A stretch of DNA of 64,000 nt from Lucinisca nassula (lineage: Eukaryota > Mollusca > Bivalvia > Lucinida > Lucinidae): the NCBI GenBank assembly GCA_963580285.1, contig OY757010.1:224211234-224275233 (forward strand), in the 5' to 3' direction. Under the pieces are notes generated by a model. It did not search any database. It worked only from the letters and a program-made list of their open reading frames with translations, and was not told the origin of the DNA. Both the position numbers and the translations under genes were made by a program. This document shows positions 8,849 to 22,381 of the stretch, in pieces (the stretch's first letter is position 1; the number at the start of each line of letters is the position of its first letter).

Positions 8849-9256
8849 ACAGCATATATACAAACATGCTACAAATGCATGATTAGAGCTGTGATATCAT
8901 GCCGTTTTCTAGTTCTGGAACAGAATGTGTATACGGGAAGAAATGCTTGCTTGATAAAAAGAAATAAATCCCTTTTTATATCAGTTATATTTATTTTTGA
9001 ATGCTGGTATATTTATCATAACGGTCGTGAATTCGAAATGTCTGCTGGCTGTATTTGACGTTCAAAGTTTCGTGCATACTTGTGTACAGTATTTATCTTT
9101 TCTCGTCTGGAAGACTTTGTAAGACCATTCATATCATCAAGATGACCGAGCTCGTGCTCAAAGAATATTGTTCCAGAGTTGTTGATATTCTCGTTTTGAC
9201 CACAATTCTTCTTCTCATAAAACTTCTGACATATGTACTGCCAACCCTTGCAAACA
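8849..9256. other. Unit-end segment with third PLE-B-like stretch
   Basis: About 9005-9075 (TATATTTATCATAACGGTCG to GTATTTGACGTTCAAAG) is a diverged relative of the PLE-B duplicate at 3093-3165. The last 30 bases read CTANPCKQ on plus and run into CAGT|GTAAGT, a good donor-like sequence; this may be a relic of an EGF exon. Equivalents end each of units 2-5. Confidence 0.4.
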
Positions 9257-9658
9257 GTGTAAGTGTGTAAATAAATTCGGATAACGCAGACAATGTTTTA
9301 ATATCGGTAAATAGATTTTGATCGGTCCCCGCGCTTCGGGGCTTGATGAAATAGTTCGGCTGCCTGATGCTTCCACGCAGGGCTGAAACGGACCCGCACA
9401 AGAGTACTGGTAAACCGCTTAGAGGGCCTGAGCCTGCCCAGGCAAAGCTGTGCTACTCATACCGTCCATGCTTATAAACTCTTTTGGTTTAATTAGGCGG
9501 CAGGGCTTGAGATGTCTTTTCATCTCAATGTCGGGTAAAAGTCCAACAATTGGAAGCAACGTATCCAAAAGGATTTTTACAGTGTTGACAGCGACGTTAA
9601 ACCTCAAATCAAACAAACAATAATAATAGATTTTGAGGCATAATTACTTTGTTTTTCT

Positions 9659-11182
9659 AAGTAGAAGTAATACAAAGATCAGGGATCGATACAATTAACT
9701 TACTCCACCCATCAAAGACACCAAAGGGAAAGAAACACAAACATTAAGCGACCAGACCATAATGGAAACCTAAACAAAGGAAGGCCATAAGGACAGTTAC
9801 TTTCCCACAAAATGGCCATATGGCCATCCAAAATAAAAAGACACAAGTGATACACACAATAATTAACAATCAACACCATAAATAAACCGCCACAGAAGAA
9901 CTGCCTTGGAACGGTCAGTGGAATGATTTCCACTGGGTGGCTTAAATCGATTTTTCGTGGCCACAATCCTCGCCCTTACTTCCGTCCCGATTTAGACAAA
10001 TAATTTGTTCAGTCTGCATGAAGGCCTCCTAACTCATCAGTGCAACATCTCCGTGAACACAAAAAATCAAAGAACCACAGAGATGAGACAACGGTGAGGA
10101 CTCGACAGCAAGAAACCACTGAAATGCTGGAGCAAAAGAAAACCAACAGTTAGACTCCGATGGGCCCGACCAGAGACAGAGCATCAGACACCTACCAACA
10201 TTACCTTGAATTAGACCTCTCTAATTCTCAATAAGCATTTAAGTTGGAGCCGTCATAGAATCTGAGGCCTGACCCCCCGGCGTGCAATTAAAGAGGGAAG
10301 CAAAGTTGCCAACCGTGATTGGGTTAACTACCATGCATGCAGTCTGTCGTATAACATCCATGTTGTACCCAATCTTTTTATATCGAAGAATGATTTTACG
10401 AAACTGGGCGCCGAAGCCACTGCGGTTATATATCCTTCCGAACTCACACACCAAGCCACCACAAAATTCGGGCCCCGATAGACCTTGTTGCAGAAGAGAT
10501 TTAAGTCCAATATTGAATTTTGAAATTAAATCAGAATGGCAATAAAATTTTGAAAAGGCTTTGCGTAGTTTAAGGTACCGATAACCCTAATTAAGGAGTC
10601 CAGCCGCTAATAATTTATTACGAGTGTTGAAGTCAGTTACATGACTACACACCCCAGCAAATCGAATTAATTGCGAAATATAAACGCCACAGGACGGCGC
10701 ACGAGGAACATCATCATCCAAAAAAGGAAAATCCACAACCCCAAAACCAAAGCCACCGCGTTTATCACAAACCCCGCACGAAACAAACCCATCTACAATA
10801 GATAGATGTAAATCCAAAAACGGGGCCTCGGTATCAGAAGAATTTGCTCCACCCAACCGAAGCTCCGGGGGGGCAAATCCGACCGATCAAACCATCGAAA
10901 TAGGTATTATCAATATTTAATAAATCATCTAAATATCTAGAAGTGGAGATAAAAGCTTCAATAATTTCAGATTGGTTATCAATGGAAAGCGACAACATGA
11001 AGTCTCTCTCATAACCATATAAGAACAGACCAGCCACAAGAGGTGCGCAATTCGTACCCATCGGAATACCCACAATCCGCCCAAACAACCCAGCACCGAT
11101 TCTAACACAAACACTGCCAAGCAGAAAGGCGAGGGCATCACACACTTTCTGACACGACCAAAGTGTACAACTCCCATGCGCT
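9659..11182 (-). pseudogene. PLE-A, unit 2
   Basis: Same truncated element. The reverse-transcriptase frame is split near 10870 by an extra G in the G run, leaving YLDDLLNI in one segment and the C-terminal part in another. It carries the same A-to-G patches as unit 1. Confidence 0.9.
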
Positions 11183-12852
11183 AATTTACACTATACATGT
11201 GACCGTAGTAATCAAGAAATAGGTTATAATTATCAAAACAATATATCGAATGTGCTATACATTCAGAAAATGAAATGGTTGAAATAGCGTTAGGAATCAC
11301 CATCAAAGTGTTAATGTGTTCTATAAAATGGTTACCGTTTCGAAGCAAAGAATATAATGAACAAGTTGTTTTATGTTCCCCTGAGTGTCTTGGACATTCC
11401 AGAGAGAAGGTGCTCCCGCCAATTGGGACTTGGCTGCGCTGAGCTGAAATTGACCACACTTCAGTACTGATAAACCGCTTAGAAGGACTAGGCCTGCCCA
11501 GGCAAAGTGGAGTGAGTCAGACCGCCCAATGCATATATGACGTTTGGTTTCATTGGGCTGCAAGGCTTGCGATATCATTTCATCTCAATCTCGGATAGAA
11601 GTCCCTAAAATTTGAATCGATGTCTGCAAAATGACCTTAATTGTGTTAACTGGTATGTGAAACCTCAGTTCGAACTAACAAGCCACAAGGGAATATTCCC
11701 TGTATCTTGCGTTGAATGTATGAAATGCTTTTTTTTAGTTCTGAAGAACAAAATAATAATCAGTATCGTCGTGTTAGACTCACCTTTCTCATTGACAATA
11801 TTTCTATAAGATTTGATTTCAAGTTATATAGACAAGTTTATGGAATTCGGATGGGTACGATCTGCGCACGTCTTCTTGTTTTGCTGTAAAAGGGACTTCA
11901 TGGTGTCTATTTCTGTTGAAAAGCAATCTGGAGTTATTGAAGCTTTTAGCTCGAATCTAGATGTTCGAATGATTTAATAAAAACATGTAATTAGTTTCAT
12001 GAAAATGGGTAAGAGTTTTGAAGCCATAAATAATTATTCCCGGATATGTGTATATTTATGGTAAGAGACATGACTTTGAAATGCTAAGGGAAGTATTTGA
12101 GGTTTAAAGGTCAGGACAGGCGAAACATTACCAGTGTGTACATAACGTTACAAAATTGGCGTTAGGTTATATGCGGAAGTATGGAAAGCAACGCTTGGTA
12201 TTTTCCATGGTGTCTATTTCTGTTGAAAAACAATCTGAATTTGCTGAAGCTTTCAGCTTGAATATAGATATTCCAATGATTTAATAAGTCATTAATTTCC
12301 TGAAAATGGGTGAGCATTTTGAAACCATAAATAATTGTTCCCGGACAAGGGTATATTTGTAGTAACAGCCATGAATTTGAAATGCTGACGGACGTATTTG
12401 AAGTTTAAAGGTCTGGACAAGAAAATAGTACCAATGTATACATGACAATAATAATTTGGTGTTACGTCATAGGCGAAATTCAGGAACGCAACGCTTGGTA
12501 CCATAAGATCGAACGGTAACACCATTTAATCGTAGGTCGCGTCATTTTAAAACAGCAAAAATAAATTCCGAAATTTTTAAACTCATAATCGGATTCTATT
12601 ATGTCGTGACATTTCCGAATTCGGGAAAACCTTCAGAAAATGGTCGTTCATATCTGTTCAAATTAATCATGTTTCTTCATTGATACTGGTGAATGACATA
12701 TTGAAAAATATACAAATAATTAGAGATTGTAAATAGACTCGTACTGACTGAAAGACACTGTTTAGACGCCAATTATTATTTGTCTTACTAGGAAGCACCT
12801 ATTAGTCATTTTAGTATAAACAAAACATGTTTTCGTTTCTTTTGAAAAATAG

Positions 12853-12969
12853 AAAATCAATGTGATCCCAATCCATGCGAGAATGGAGGGACTTGTACTC
12901 CCAAGGGGAATCGTTTCGAATGTGACTGTCCACCTGGATGGAAAGGGAGAAGATGTCAGCAACCTATAA
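12853..12969 (+). CDS. EGF-like module exon, unit 2
   Basis: Same 117-bp phase 1-1 exon with TAG acceptor and GTAAGC donor. The protein is identical to the unit 1 module (TPKGNR, CPPGW, CQQPI). If spliced to the unit 1 exon, the junction codon is AAA (Lys), giving a 39-residue period. Confidence 0.88.
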   Translation, partial: KINVIPIHARMEGLVLPRGIVSNVTVHLDGKGEDVSNL

Positions 12970-13130
12970 GTAAGCTATAAATAATTTAATAGATATGTGT
13001 TTTGAATTATGTTTATGTTTTATAATTATAAAAAACGCCCGTTGCATAATTAATAAGTACGCCGTATTTAGCATGCATGTACGTCTTTGCACGTATGTAT
13101 TGCTAATATGTTTTTGAGAGCAGTTTAGTA

Positions 13131-14428
13131 CGAGTGTAGGCTGAAAAGTTCTGAGCCTGACCAAGATCCAATGGTTTGTCCATGCTGAAAGTGCCTTATT
13201 TTTCAACATAGTCTTCCTTCCTGTCCACACACTTCCTCCAGCGATGCTGGAGTCCTTGGATCCAAGTGGTATAGAAGGTCTCATCTTGGTCCCTGAAAAA
13301 CTTCACAGCAGCTATCACCTCCTCGTCTGACCGACAATGCTGCCCAGCCAAGTGCTTTTTCATGTTTGGAAATAGGAATTAATCTGATGCAGCTAGATCA
13401 GGTGAATACGGAGGGTGATCGACAAGTGTGAAGCCACAGTCATGCACAGCAGCCATTGCGACAACCGATTTATGAGCAGACGCATTGTCCTGATAGAACA
13501 AGACCCCTTTTGTCAATTTTCCGGGTCGTTTAGCCTTAATTGCTTTTCGCAATTGTTTTAGCAGATCTGCATAATACTCCCCATTAATTGTTCTGCCCTT
13601 TTGAAGGTAATCTATGAATAGTATACCCTTGGCATCCCAGAACACTGATGCCATCACCTTCCCTGCAGAGGAGACGACCTTTGCCTTCTTTGGAGGGGTA
13701 GAGCCAGGGTGCTTCCATTGTATGGATTGTTGTTTGGTCTCTGGCTCAAAGTGATGAACCCAACACTCATCCTGAGTGGCAAAACGGTCAAGAAAACCAT
13801 CTTGGTCTGCTTCAAAAATAGCCAAGTTGGCTTGTGACAGGTTCAGTCTGGTCAACGTTTGGTGAGGCGTCAAAAGCCGTGGCACCCATCTGGCGGAAAC
13901 CTTCGACATTCCTAATTCACTGCGTAGAATGTTCTCTACTCTTTCGCGGGAGATGCCAACGGTGTCAGCTAACTGATTCACAGTTAAACACCTGTCATCC
14001 ATCACGGCCCTGTGCACTTGGCTGATGGTTTCCTCAGTTGTTGCCGTTGTGGGTCGTCCACCCCGAGCATCATATTCAAGGCTGTCCTTGCCCATCTTAA
14101 AATTTGCTGTGCTGTCCACCTTTTCACGGTTGCATACGAAGGAGCATCTTCCCCTAATGTAGCAACCATATCGGCATGAAATATCCTTAGGAGCTAACCC
14201 CTTTTTATGGAGGTACTTGATGACACCACCATGCCAGATTTTGTCCATTTTCTCAAAAACATGCTAGTATCAATTTTCAAAGTCTAGAATTTCTACGTTA
14301 TTGCAGGTAAACTTGAACTCATTTCAGTCAAATCAAGTAATAAAGGTTTATATTTAATGAATACAAAATTTCATGGCTCTTTGATGACTGCTTCTTGGTC
14401 AGGCTCAGAACTTGTCAGCCTACCCTCG
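13131..14428 (-). mobile_element. mariner-family DNA transposon, unit 2
   Basis: 1298 bp with TA flanks and the same 36-bp inverted repeats. It arrived here by unit amplification rather than a fresh insertion, because the flanks are identical to unit 1. Confidence 0.95.
13196..14248 (-). pseudogene. mariner transposase pseudogene, unit 2
   Basis: Longest uninterrupted copy: 289 codons from MDKIW to the third catalytic aspartate. Asp160, Asp254 and Asp289 give spacings of 93 and 34 residues (DD34D). A TAA follows Asp289 immediately. The same frame then continues FLFPNMKKHLAG through to EDYVEK, so one nonsense codon removes the C-terminus. Residues about 24-46 are read out of frame because a 1-bp and a 5-bp insertion compensate for each other. 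Confidence 0.93.
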
Positions 14429-14813
14429 TAGGAAAGTAATTGTCATTTTGGCTTTCCGCTTGTAACGTAGTACATTGTAATTTTATGTTTGTGTTTCTTT
14501 CCATTTGCGGTTCATTTTTGTTATGGTTTGTCTTTGGGTGTTTGTGTCGCTTATTCTGTTTCGGTTTGGGTGGCTTATTGTCTATTTTGCGGGAAAGTGG
14601 CTGTCTTTTTGGCTTTCCGCTGTTGGTGTTTCCGTTGTGGTCTATTGTTCGTGTTTGTGGTTCTTTCCCTTTGGTGTCTCTGATGGGAGCTGTGGGTGAA
14701 TTGTATCGATTCCTGATCATTGCCTCCACCTCTATTTTGGGTGGGAGGTTTGAGGTAATTGCATCAGTTTCTGAACGTTGCCTTCTCTTCCATTTTATAT
14801 ATTCGCATACATG

Positions 14814-17720
14814 CAGACCGGCTACCGGTAATAACCCATCTTTTTTGTTTCGCGCAGAAACCGCCTAACGCGAAATCGGCTATTTTCTCCGCAAATCAGC
14901 GAGAAAAGATAAAATGAGCGAGAAATTTCTCGCTGAAATTTCTCCCAGTTTCGCGGAGAAAATTCTCGGAGATTCGCGGCGAAAATTTGACCGATTGCTT
15001 TCATTGAAAATGAAATTACCAGCGTTTCGCGGAGGAAAAATACAACTGAGCTTGCGTGAAATTTTTGGCTCATTATTATTTCTTGGCTTGTTTGGCGTTG
15101 TTTTTGAAAACGAAGGCAAATTGAAGTCATTGTTAAATCATAATCAAATATTCTTTCATGTTACTAAAAATTCCTTTTAGTAATTTATTTTTTAAAACTC
15201 TCATGACAAATTTTATTCACATCACGAAAATACGCCTATTTATTTGTTACCCGCTTAAACCCCACTTTTAACTGGGGTTTACAGGGGTATACATTATTTA
15301 TCTAATTTCTGCTTGCATAGATTGTGGGTATTCGTTAGTACCGCCTCGTCGAGTCGTTTTAAAGTGTACCCAAAATCTTGAGCAGAAATATGAAAAAATG
15401 CCAGAACTCTTATCCGAAAATTTTCCATTTTTAGTGGTAAAATTTTACAATATATTTGAATAGGCGAGTTCTCATAATGAGCCGTACATGTAGGTTATTT
15501 ACACCATAATGATATGTGACATTTACCAAAAGCGCAGCTTGATGAAATAGATGGGCTGCATGATGCTTCCACGCAGAGCTGAAAGCGACCCGCATGCACG
15601 TACTGGTAAACCGCTTACATGATCTAAGCCAGCCCAGGCAAAGTGGTGCGAGTCGGACCGTCAATGCATATAAATCCTATTGGTTTCATGGGGTGGCAGG
15701 GCTTGAGATGTCATTTCATCTCAATGTCGGGTAAAAGTCCCACAAAAATTGGAAGCGACGTCTCCAAAATGACCTTTACACTGTTGACGTGGACGTAAAA
15801 CCTCAAACAAACAAAACCAAAAGCCCAGATTCGCCTTATTTATTTATGATTACAAACTGTCAAATTGGTACAGCAAGCGGTGTTTTCAATGCAAAGTTAG
15901 TGACCAGTTAAGGAGGAACACATGAATTCCACCGCAGGCTAGGTCTATGTCGCGAACGAACAGACGAAAAACCAGACACCTATATCGGGCCATGCTTCAT
16001 GCAGGCACGTGATAAAGGACATGCTACTTTGCATTAGCACGCATTATTTGCGCTAACAAGTCTAATTCCCCGACCCCTCACCCACCCCAAACTAATAAAT
16101 ACTTCCAGTTGGAGCAAACATGTGGAGCATCAACATGTTAATAAAGCTCATGTAATGAACGAGTCACTACTCACCATTTTACATGCACACATACATGTAT
16201 AGAGAGAACTGGAGTTAACAATGTATACACTTCCTTAATCTGTTCCTAGACGTCCAAAGTAGGGTGGCGGTACATGCACTCGTTACCAACTACATGTATG
16301 TGGCCCGAGCTAGGCGCAAACCACAGCGGAGAGACCTAATAACCCAATGATTAACCCTTTTTGTACCAAATGGAATCTTCCTCCTTATATATACAGGAGT
16401 CCATTTTGAAACTTAGGGGTGTCAGGTTGTTTTTTTCTTAAAAAATTTAGTTTGGGAAATGGCTTAACGTTTTGCAAACAGTGTAGGCCCTGATCAGACG
16501 CCGTGTTCTGCGGTGTCTGATCTAGGCGCGCACTGTTTGCCAAGGTACCCCTTAAGGGGTTTCTGGAACTGAATGAGTTAAGAGTCAGCGCTCTTACCCA
16601 TTAGGACACAGGGGCCAGTTACCTTCGGGGTGAACAGTAGACTTAACAAGATACCCAGGCTGCATGCCTGTACAAACTTCGCTGATTATCTTGGATAATT
16701 TTGTAGTTCTGCTGCAAGTTAGAGATCAGAATTATATGCAGCCTTGGAATGCTTGCCGCGCAATTTCCCCATATTAACCCTTCTTGTACCCAATGGAATC
16801 TTCCTCCTTATTTATAGCATGCGTCCATTTCAACATTTAGTGGTTTCAGGTTGTTTTTTCTTCAAAATTAGGAAAATGGTCGACCTTTTGGAAATAGTGT
16901 AGGCCCTGATGTGGGCCTGCACTGTTTGCCACGGTACCCGTTTAGGGGTTTCCAGTATGAAAGGGTTAAAGTACATGTATGAACAAAATTGAATTGTAAA
17001 GGCAAGAAGCACAAGCGGGCCTCCGTTGCCTACTCTTAAACATTAGATCTCTCACTCGGGCTACATGTGAGCTTAAGTGTAAGCATCAGCGATGTTAAAT
17101 TACTCGCAGTGTAAGAAATAGATCAACCAAAATGTAGAGTGAGATCAGCGCCCACACATACATGTACAAGCAGGATCCCCGTTATTATATACATTGAGTT
17201 TGATTTTTCAGTATTTACTGGAGAAAAAAAACCTACACCCAATATGGTGATCCGATAGAAAATCAACCATTTTCAATTTATGAAGCGGTTACACAACAGT
17301 AAAAAGGAACACAGAAAACATTCATCATGTTCATACCGCGTTGTAAAGTGCATAAGATGCAAATCATTATGATTCCAACCGGATCAAAATCATACTTTAC
17401 GATGCATTTCGTCATATGCTTCAAACTTTGTGTACCAACTTTTAATGCATGAAAAAATGCATGCACATGAACAAATATACATGTAGGTATAGGTAGATTT
17501 CGCGGAGAAACACCGTGAACGACTTCACCTGTACTAATTGGCTTTCTCCGAGAAAAAGCGATGTTCGTGGAGAAATTCCGCGGCGTTTCGCGGTAAAATT
17601 AACCGCTTTGAAACGCGAAATTTTTTTCTTCTCGGGGACATTTCTCGCTTGTTCTTCAAGAAAAAAAGCCTATTACCGCGGAGAAAAAAATAATATGGAT
17701 TATTACCGGTAGCTGGTCTG
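14814..17720. mobile_element. CAGACC-TIR element, unit 2
   Basis: Same element with both ends present and the same subterminal palindromes. The right end reads GATTATTACCGG instead of GGTTATTACCGG. Confidence 0.7.
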
Positions 17721-17759
17721 TATTCACAAAATCTTTGACAAATGTTACAAAATATATGT

Positions 17760-18086
17760 GTGTGTGAATTCGGGTTTAACGTCGCTTTCAACAAGTTTTC
17801 AGTCATATCACGACGGTGTCTGGTTGCGACAGGGAGCTCAATGCTCACATTTATAGTGCTGCCTCACTGAAGTATCATGTCCCAGACACATTACATGATA
17901 CCACACCCAGTCACATTATCCTGACACTGGATCGACCAGTCCTAGCTCTACCCCGTAAATCTGAGTGCCAAACGAGGATCAGCTAGTACCATTTTTAACG
18001 ACTTTGGTATGTCGCGGCCCAGGGTCGAACCCCAGACCTCCCGTTCCCCGGAGCGGACACTCTACCAACTGAGCTATCGGGGCCGG
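17760..18086 (-). repeat. tRNA-derived SINE, unit 2
   Basis: Same SINE with the same 14-bp duplication. It was copied with the unit. Confidence 0.9.
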
Positions 18087-18910
18087 TACAAAATATATGT
18101 ACAGCATATATACAAACATGCTACAAATGCATGATTAGAGCTGTGATATCATGCCGTTTTCTAGTTCTGGAACAGAATGTGTATACGGGAAGAAATGCTT
18201 GCTTGATAAAAAGAAATAAATCCCTTTTTATATCAGTTATATTTATTTTTGAATGCTGGTATATTTATCATAACGGTCGTGAATTCGAAATGTCTGCTGG
18301 CTGTATTTGACGTTCAAAGTTTCGTGCATACTTGTGTACAGTATTTATCTTTTCTCGTCTGGAAGACTTTGTAAGACCATTCATATCATCAAGATGACCG
18401 AGCTCGTGCTCAAAGAATATTGTTCCAGAGTTGTTGATATTCTCGTTTTGACCACAATTCTTCTTCTCATAAAACTTCTGACATATGTACTGCCAACCCT
18501 TGCAAACAGTGTAAGTGTGTAAATAAATTCGGATAACGCAGACAATGTTTTAATATCGGTAAATAGATTTTGATCGGTCCCCGCGCTTCGGGGCTTGATG
18601 AAATAGTTCGGCTGCCTGATGCTTCCACGCAGGGCTGAAACGGACCCGCACAAGAGTACTGGTAAACCGCTTAGAGGGCCTGAGCCTGCCCAGGCAAAGC
18701 TGTGCTACTCATACCGTCCATGCTTATAAACTCTTTTGGTTTAATTAGGCGGCAGGGCTTGAGATGTCTTTTCATCTCAATGTCGGGTAAAAGTCCAACA
18801 ATTGGAAGCAACGTATCCAAAAGGATTTTTACAGTGTTGACAGCGACGTTAAACCTCAAATCAAACAAACAATAATAATAGATTTTGAGGCATAATTACT
18901 TTGTTTTTCT

Positions 18911-20433
18911 AAGTAGAAGTAATACAAAGATCAGGGATCGATACAATTAACTTACTCCACCCATCAAAGACACCAAAGGGAAAGAAACACAAACATTAAG
19001 CGACCAGACCATAATGGAAACCTAAACAAAGGAAGGCCATAAGGACAGTTACTTTCCCACAAAATGGCCATATGGCCATCCAAAATAAAAAGACACAAGT
19101 GATACACACAATAATTAACAATCAACACCATAAATAAACCGCCACAGAAGAACTGCCTTGGAACGGTCAGTGGAATGATTTCCACTGGGTGGCTTAAATC
19201 GATTTTACGTGGCCACAATCCTCGCCCTTACTTCCGTCCCGATTTAGACAAATAATTTGTTCAGTCTGCATGAAGGCCTCCTAACTCATCAGTGCAACAT
19301 CTCCGTGAACACAAAAAATCAAAGAACCACAGAGATGAGACAACGGTGAGGACTCGACAGCAAGAAACCACTGAAATGCTGGAGCAAAAGAAAACCAACA
19401 GTTAGACTCCGATGGGCCCGACCAGAGACAGAGCATCAGACACCTACCAACATTACCTTGAATTAGACCTCTCTAATTCTCAATAAGCATTTAAGTTGGA
19501 GCCGTCATAGAATCTGAGGCCTGACCCCCCGGCGTGCAATTAAAGAGGGAAGCAAAGTTGCCAACCGTGATTGGGTTAACTACCATGCATGCAGTCTGTC
19601 GTATAACATCCATGTTGTACCCAATCTTTTTATATCGAAGAATGATTTTACGAAACTGGGCGCCGAAGCCACTGCGGTTATATATCCTTCCGAACTCACA
19701 CACCAAGCCACCACAAAATTCGGGCCCCGATAGACCTTGTTGCAGAAGAGATTTAAGTCCAATATTGAATTTTGAAATTAAATCAGAATGGCAATAACAT
19801 TTTGAAAAGGCTTTGCGTAGTTTAAGGTACCGATAACCCTGATTAAGGAGTCCAGCCGCTAATAATTTATTACGAGTGTTGAAGTCAGTTACATGACTAC
19901 ACACCCCAGCAAATCGAATTAATTGCGAAATATAAACGCCACAGGACGGCGCACGAGGAACATCATCATCCAAAAAAGGAAAATCCACAACCCCAAAACC
20001 AAAGCCACCGCGTTTATCACAAACCCCGCACGAAACAAACCCATCTACAATAGATAGATGTAAATCCAAAAACGGGGCCTCGGTATCAGAAGAATTTGCT
20101 CCACCCAACCGAAGCTCCGGGGGGCAAATCCGACCGATCAAACCATCGAAATAGGTATTATCAATATTTAATAAATCATCTAAATATCTAGAAGTGGAGA
20201 TAAAAGCTTCAATAATTTCAGATTGGTTATCAATGGAAAGCGACAACATGAAGTCTCTCTCATAACCATATAAGAACAGACCAGCCACAAGAGGTGCGCA
20301 ATTCGTACCCATCGGAATACCCACAATCCGCCCAAACAACCCAGCACCGATTCTAACACAAACACTGCCAAGCAGAAAGGCGAGGGCATCACACACTTTC
20401 TGACACGACCAAAGTGTACAACTCCCATGCGCT
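18911..20433 (-). pseudogene. PLE-A, unit 3 (301-codon frame open)
   Basis: Here the reverse-transcriptase fragment stays open for 301 codons (19491-20396, MCDALAF to MTAPT, TAA stop). It still lacks the fingers, motif A and the endonuclease, so it cannot be functional alone. It carries the hyper-edited residues (GSVCVRIGAGLFGR where the intact element has DNIYIRFGTKLFRQ). Confidence 0.9.
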
Positions 20434-22103
20434 AATTTACACTATACATGTGACCGTAGTAATCAAGAAATAGGTTATAATTATCAAAACAATATATCGA
20501 ATGTGCTATACATTCAGAAAATGAAATGGTTGAAATAGCGTTAGGAATCCCCATCAAAGTGTTAATGTGTTCTATAAAATGGTTACCGTTTCGAAGCAAA
20601 GAATATAATGAACAAGTTGTTTTATGTTCCCCTGAGTGTCTTGGACATTCCAGAGAGAAGGTGCTCCCGCCAATTGGGACTTGGCTGCGCTGAGCTGAAA
20701 TTGACCACACTTCAGTACTGATAAACCGCTTAGAAGGACTAGGCCTGCCCAGGCAAAGTGGAGTGAGTCAGACCGCCCAATGCATATATGACGTTTGGTT
20801 TCATTGGGCTGCAAGGCTTGCGATATCATTTCATCTCAATCTCGGATAGAAGTCCCTAAAATTTGAATCGATGTCTGCAAAATGACCTTAATTGTGTTAA
20901 CTGGTATGTGAAACCTCAGTTCGAACTAACAAGCCACAAGGGAATATTCCCTGTATCTTGCGTTGAATGTATGAAATGCTTTTTTTTAGTTCTGAAGAAC
21001 AAAATAATAATCAGTATCGTCGTGTTAGACTCACCTTTCTCATTGACAATATTTCTATAAGATTTGATTTCAAGTTATATAGACAAGTTTATGGAATTCG
21101 GATGGGTACGATCTGCGCACGTCTTCTTGTTTTGCTATAAAAGGGACTTCATGGTGTCTATTTCTGTTGAAAAGCAATCTGGAGTTATTGAAGCTTTTAG
21201 CTCGAATCTAGATGTTCGAATGATTTAATAAAAACATGTAATTAGTTTCATGAAAATGGGTAAGAGTTTTGAAGCCATAAATAATTATTCCCGGATATGT
21301 GTATATTTATGGTAAGAGACATGACTTTGAAATGCTAAGGGAAGTATTTGAGGTTTAAAGGTCAGGACAGGCGAAACATTACCAGTGTGTACATAACGTT
21401 ACAAAATTGGCGTTAGGTTATATGCGGAAGTATGGAAAGCAACGCTTGGTATTTTCCATGGTGTCTATTTCTGTTGAAAAACAATCTGAATTTGCTGAAG
21501 CTTTCAGCTTGAATATAGATATTCCAATGATTTAATAAGTCATTAATTTCCTGAAAATGGGTGAGCATTTTGAAACCATAAATAATTGTTCCCGGACAAG
21601 GGTATATTTGTAGTAACAGCCATGAATTTGAAATGCTGACGGACGTATTTGAAGTTTAAAGGTCTGGACAAGAAAATAGTACCAATGTATACATGACAAT
21701 AATAATTTGGTGTTACGTCATAGGCGAAATTCAGGAACGCAACGCTTGGTACCATAAGATCGAACGGTAACACCATTTAATCGTAGGTCGCGTCATTTTA
21801 AAACAGCAAAAATAAATTCCGAAATTTTTAAACTCATAATCGGATTCTATTATGTCGTGACATTTCCGAATTCGGGAAAACCTTCAGAAAATGGTCGTTC
21901 ATATCTGTTCAAATTAATCATGTTTCTTCATTGATACTGGTGAATGACATATTGAAAAATATACAAATAATTAGAGATTGTAAATAGACTCGTACTGACT
22001 GAAAGACACTGTTTAGACGCCAATTATTATTTGTCTTACTAGGAAGCACCTATTAGTCATTTTAGTATAAACAAAACATGTTTTCGTTTCTTTTGAAAAA
22101 TAG

Positions 22104-22220
22104 AAAATCAATGTGATCCCAATCCATGCGAGAATGGAGGGACTTGTACTCCCAAGGGGAATCGTTTCGAATGTGACTGTCCACCTGGATGGAAAGGGAG
22201 AAGATGTCAGCAACCTATAA
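22104..22220 (+). CDS. EGF-like module exon, unit 3
   Basis: 117 bp with the same splice sites and the same six-cysteine module as units 1 and 2. I see no sequence change. Confidence 0.88.
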   Translation, partial: KINVIPIHARMEGLVLPRGIVSNVTVHLDGKGEDVSNL

Positions 22221-22381
22221 GTAAGCTATAAATAATTTAATAGATATGTGTTTTGAATTATGTTTATGTTTTATAATTATAAAAAACGCCCGTTGCATAA
22301 TTAATAAGTACGCCGTATTTAGCATGCATGTACGTCTTTGCACGTATGTATTGCTAATATGTTTTTGAGAGCAGTTTAGTA

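Larger units (their letters stand above)
1..9256. repeat. Tandem array unit 1 (full length)
   Basis: The first 9256 bases recur almost base for base from 9257 onward, so this is a complete period. The unit start is only a convention (GTGTAAGTGTGTAAATAAATT). Elements in order: SINE-like A1, PLE-A, SINE-like A2, PLE-B, EGF exon, mariner, pseudo-LTR-like segment, inverted-repeat element with nested SINE-like A3 and MITEs, and a tRNA-derived SINE. Marks private to unit 1 include a TAC-to-TAA change in the mariner near 4355 and an extra C near 1400 that breaks the PLE-A frame. It shares a 5-bp duplication in the mariner with unit 2 only. Confidence 0.97.
9257..18508. repeat. Tandem array unit 2 (full length)
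   Basis: Second period, 9252 bp, with the same order of elements as unit 1. It lacks one AAT of the AATAATAAT run near 12455. PLE-A is frame-broken by an extra G near 10870. It carries the 5-bp GCTGT duplication in the mariner, shared with unit 1, and has the longest open mariner frame of the array (289 codons). Confidence 0.97.

Noticed and set aside
9129..9401. Minus-strand 90-codon frame spanning the unit boundary
   Set aside because: It crosses the A1 repeat and has no recognisable motif; it persists only because units are near identical.
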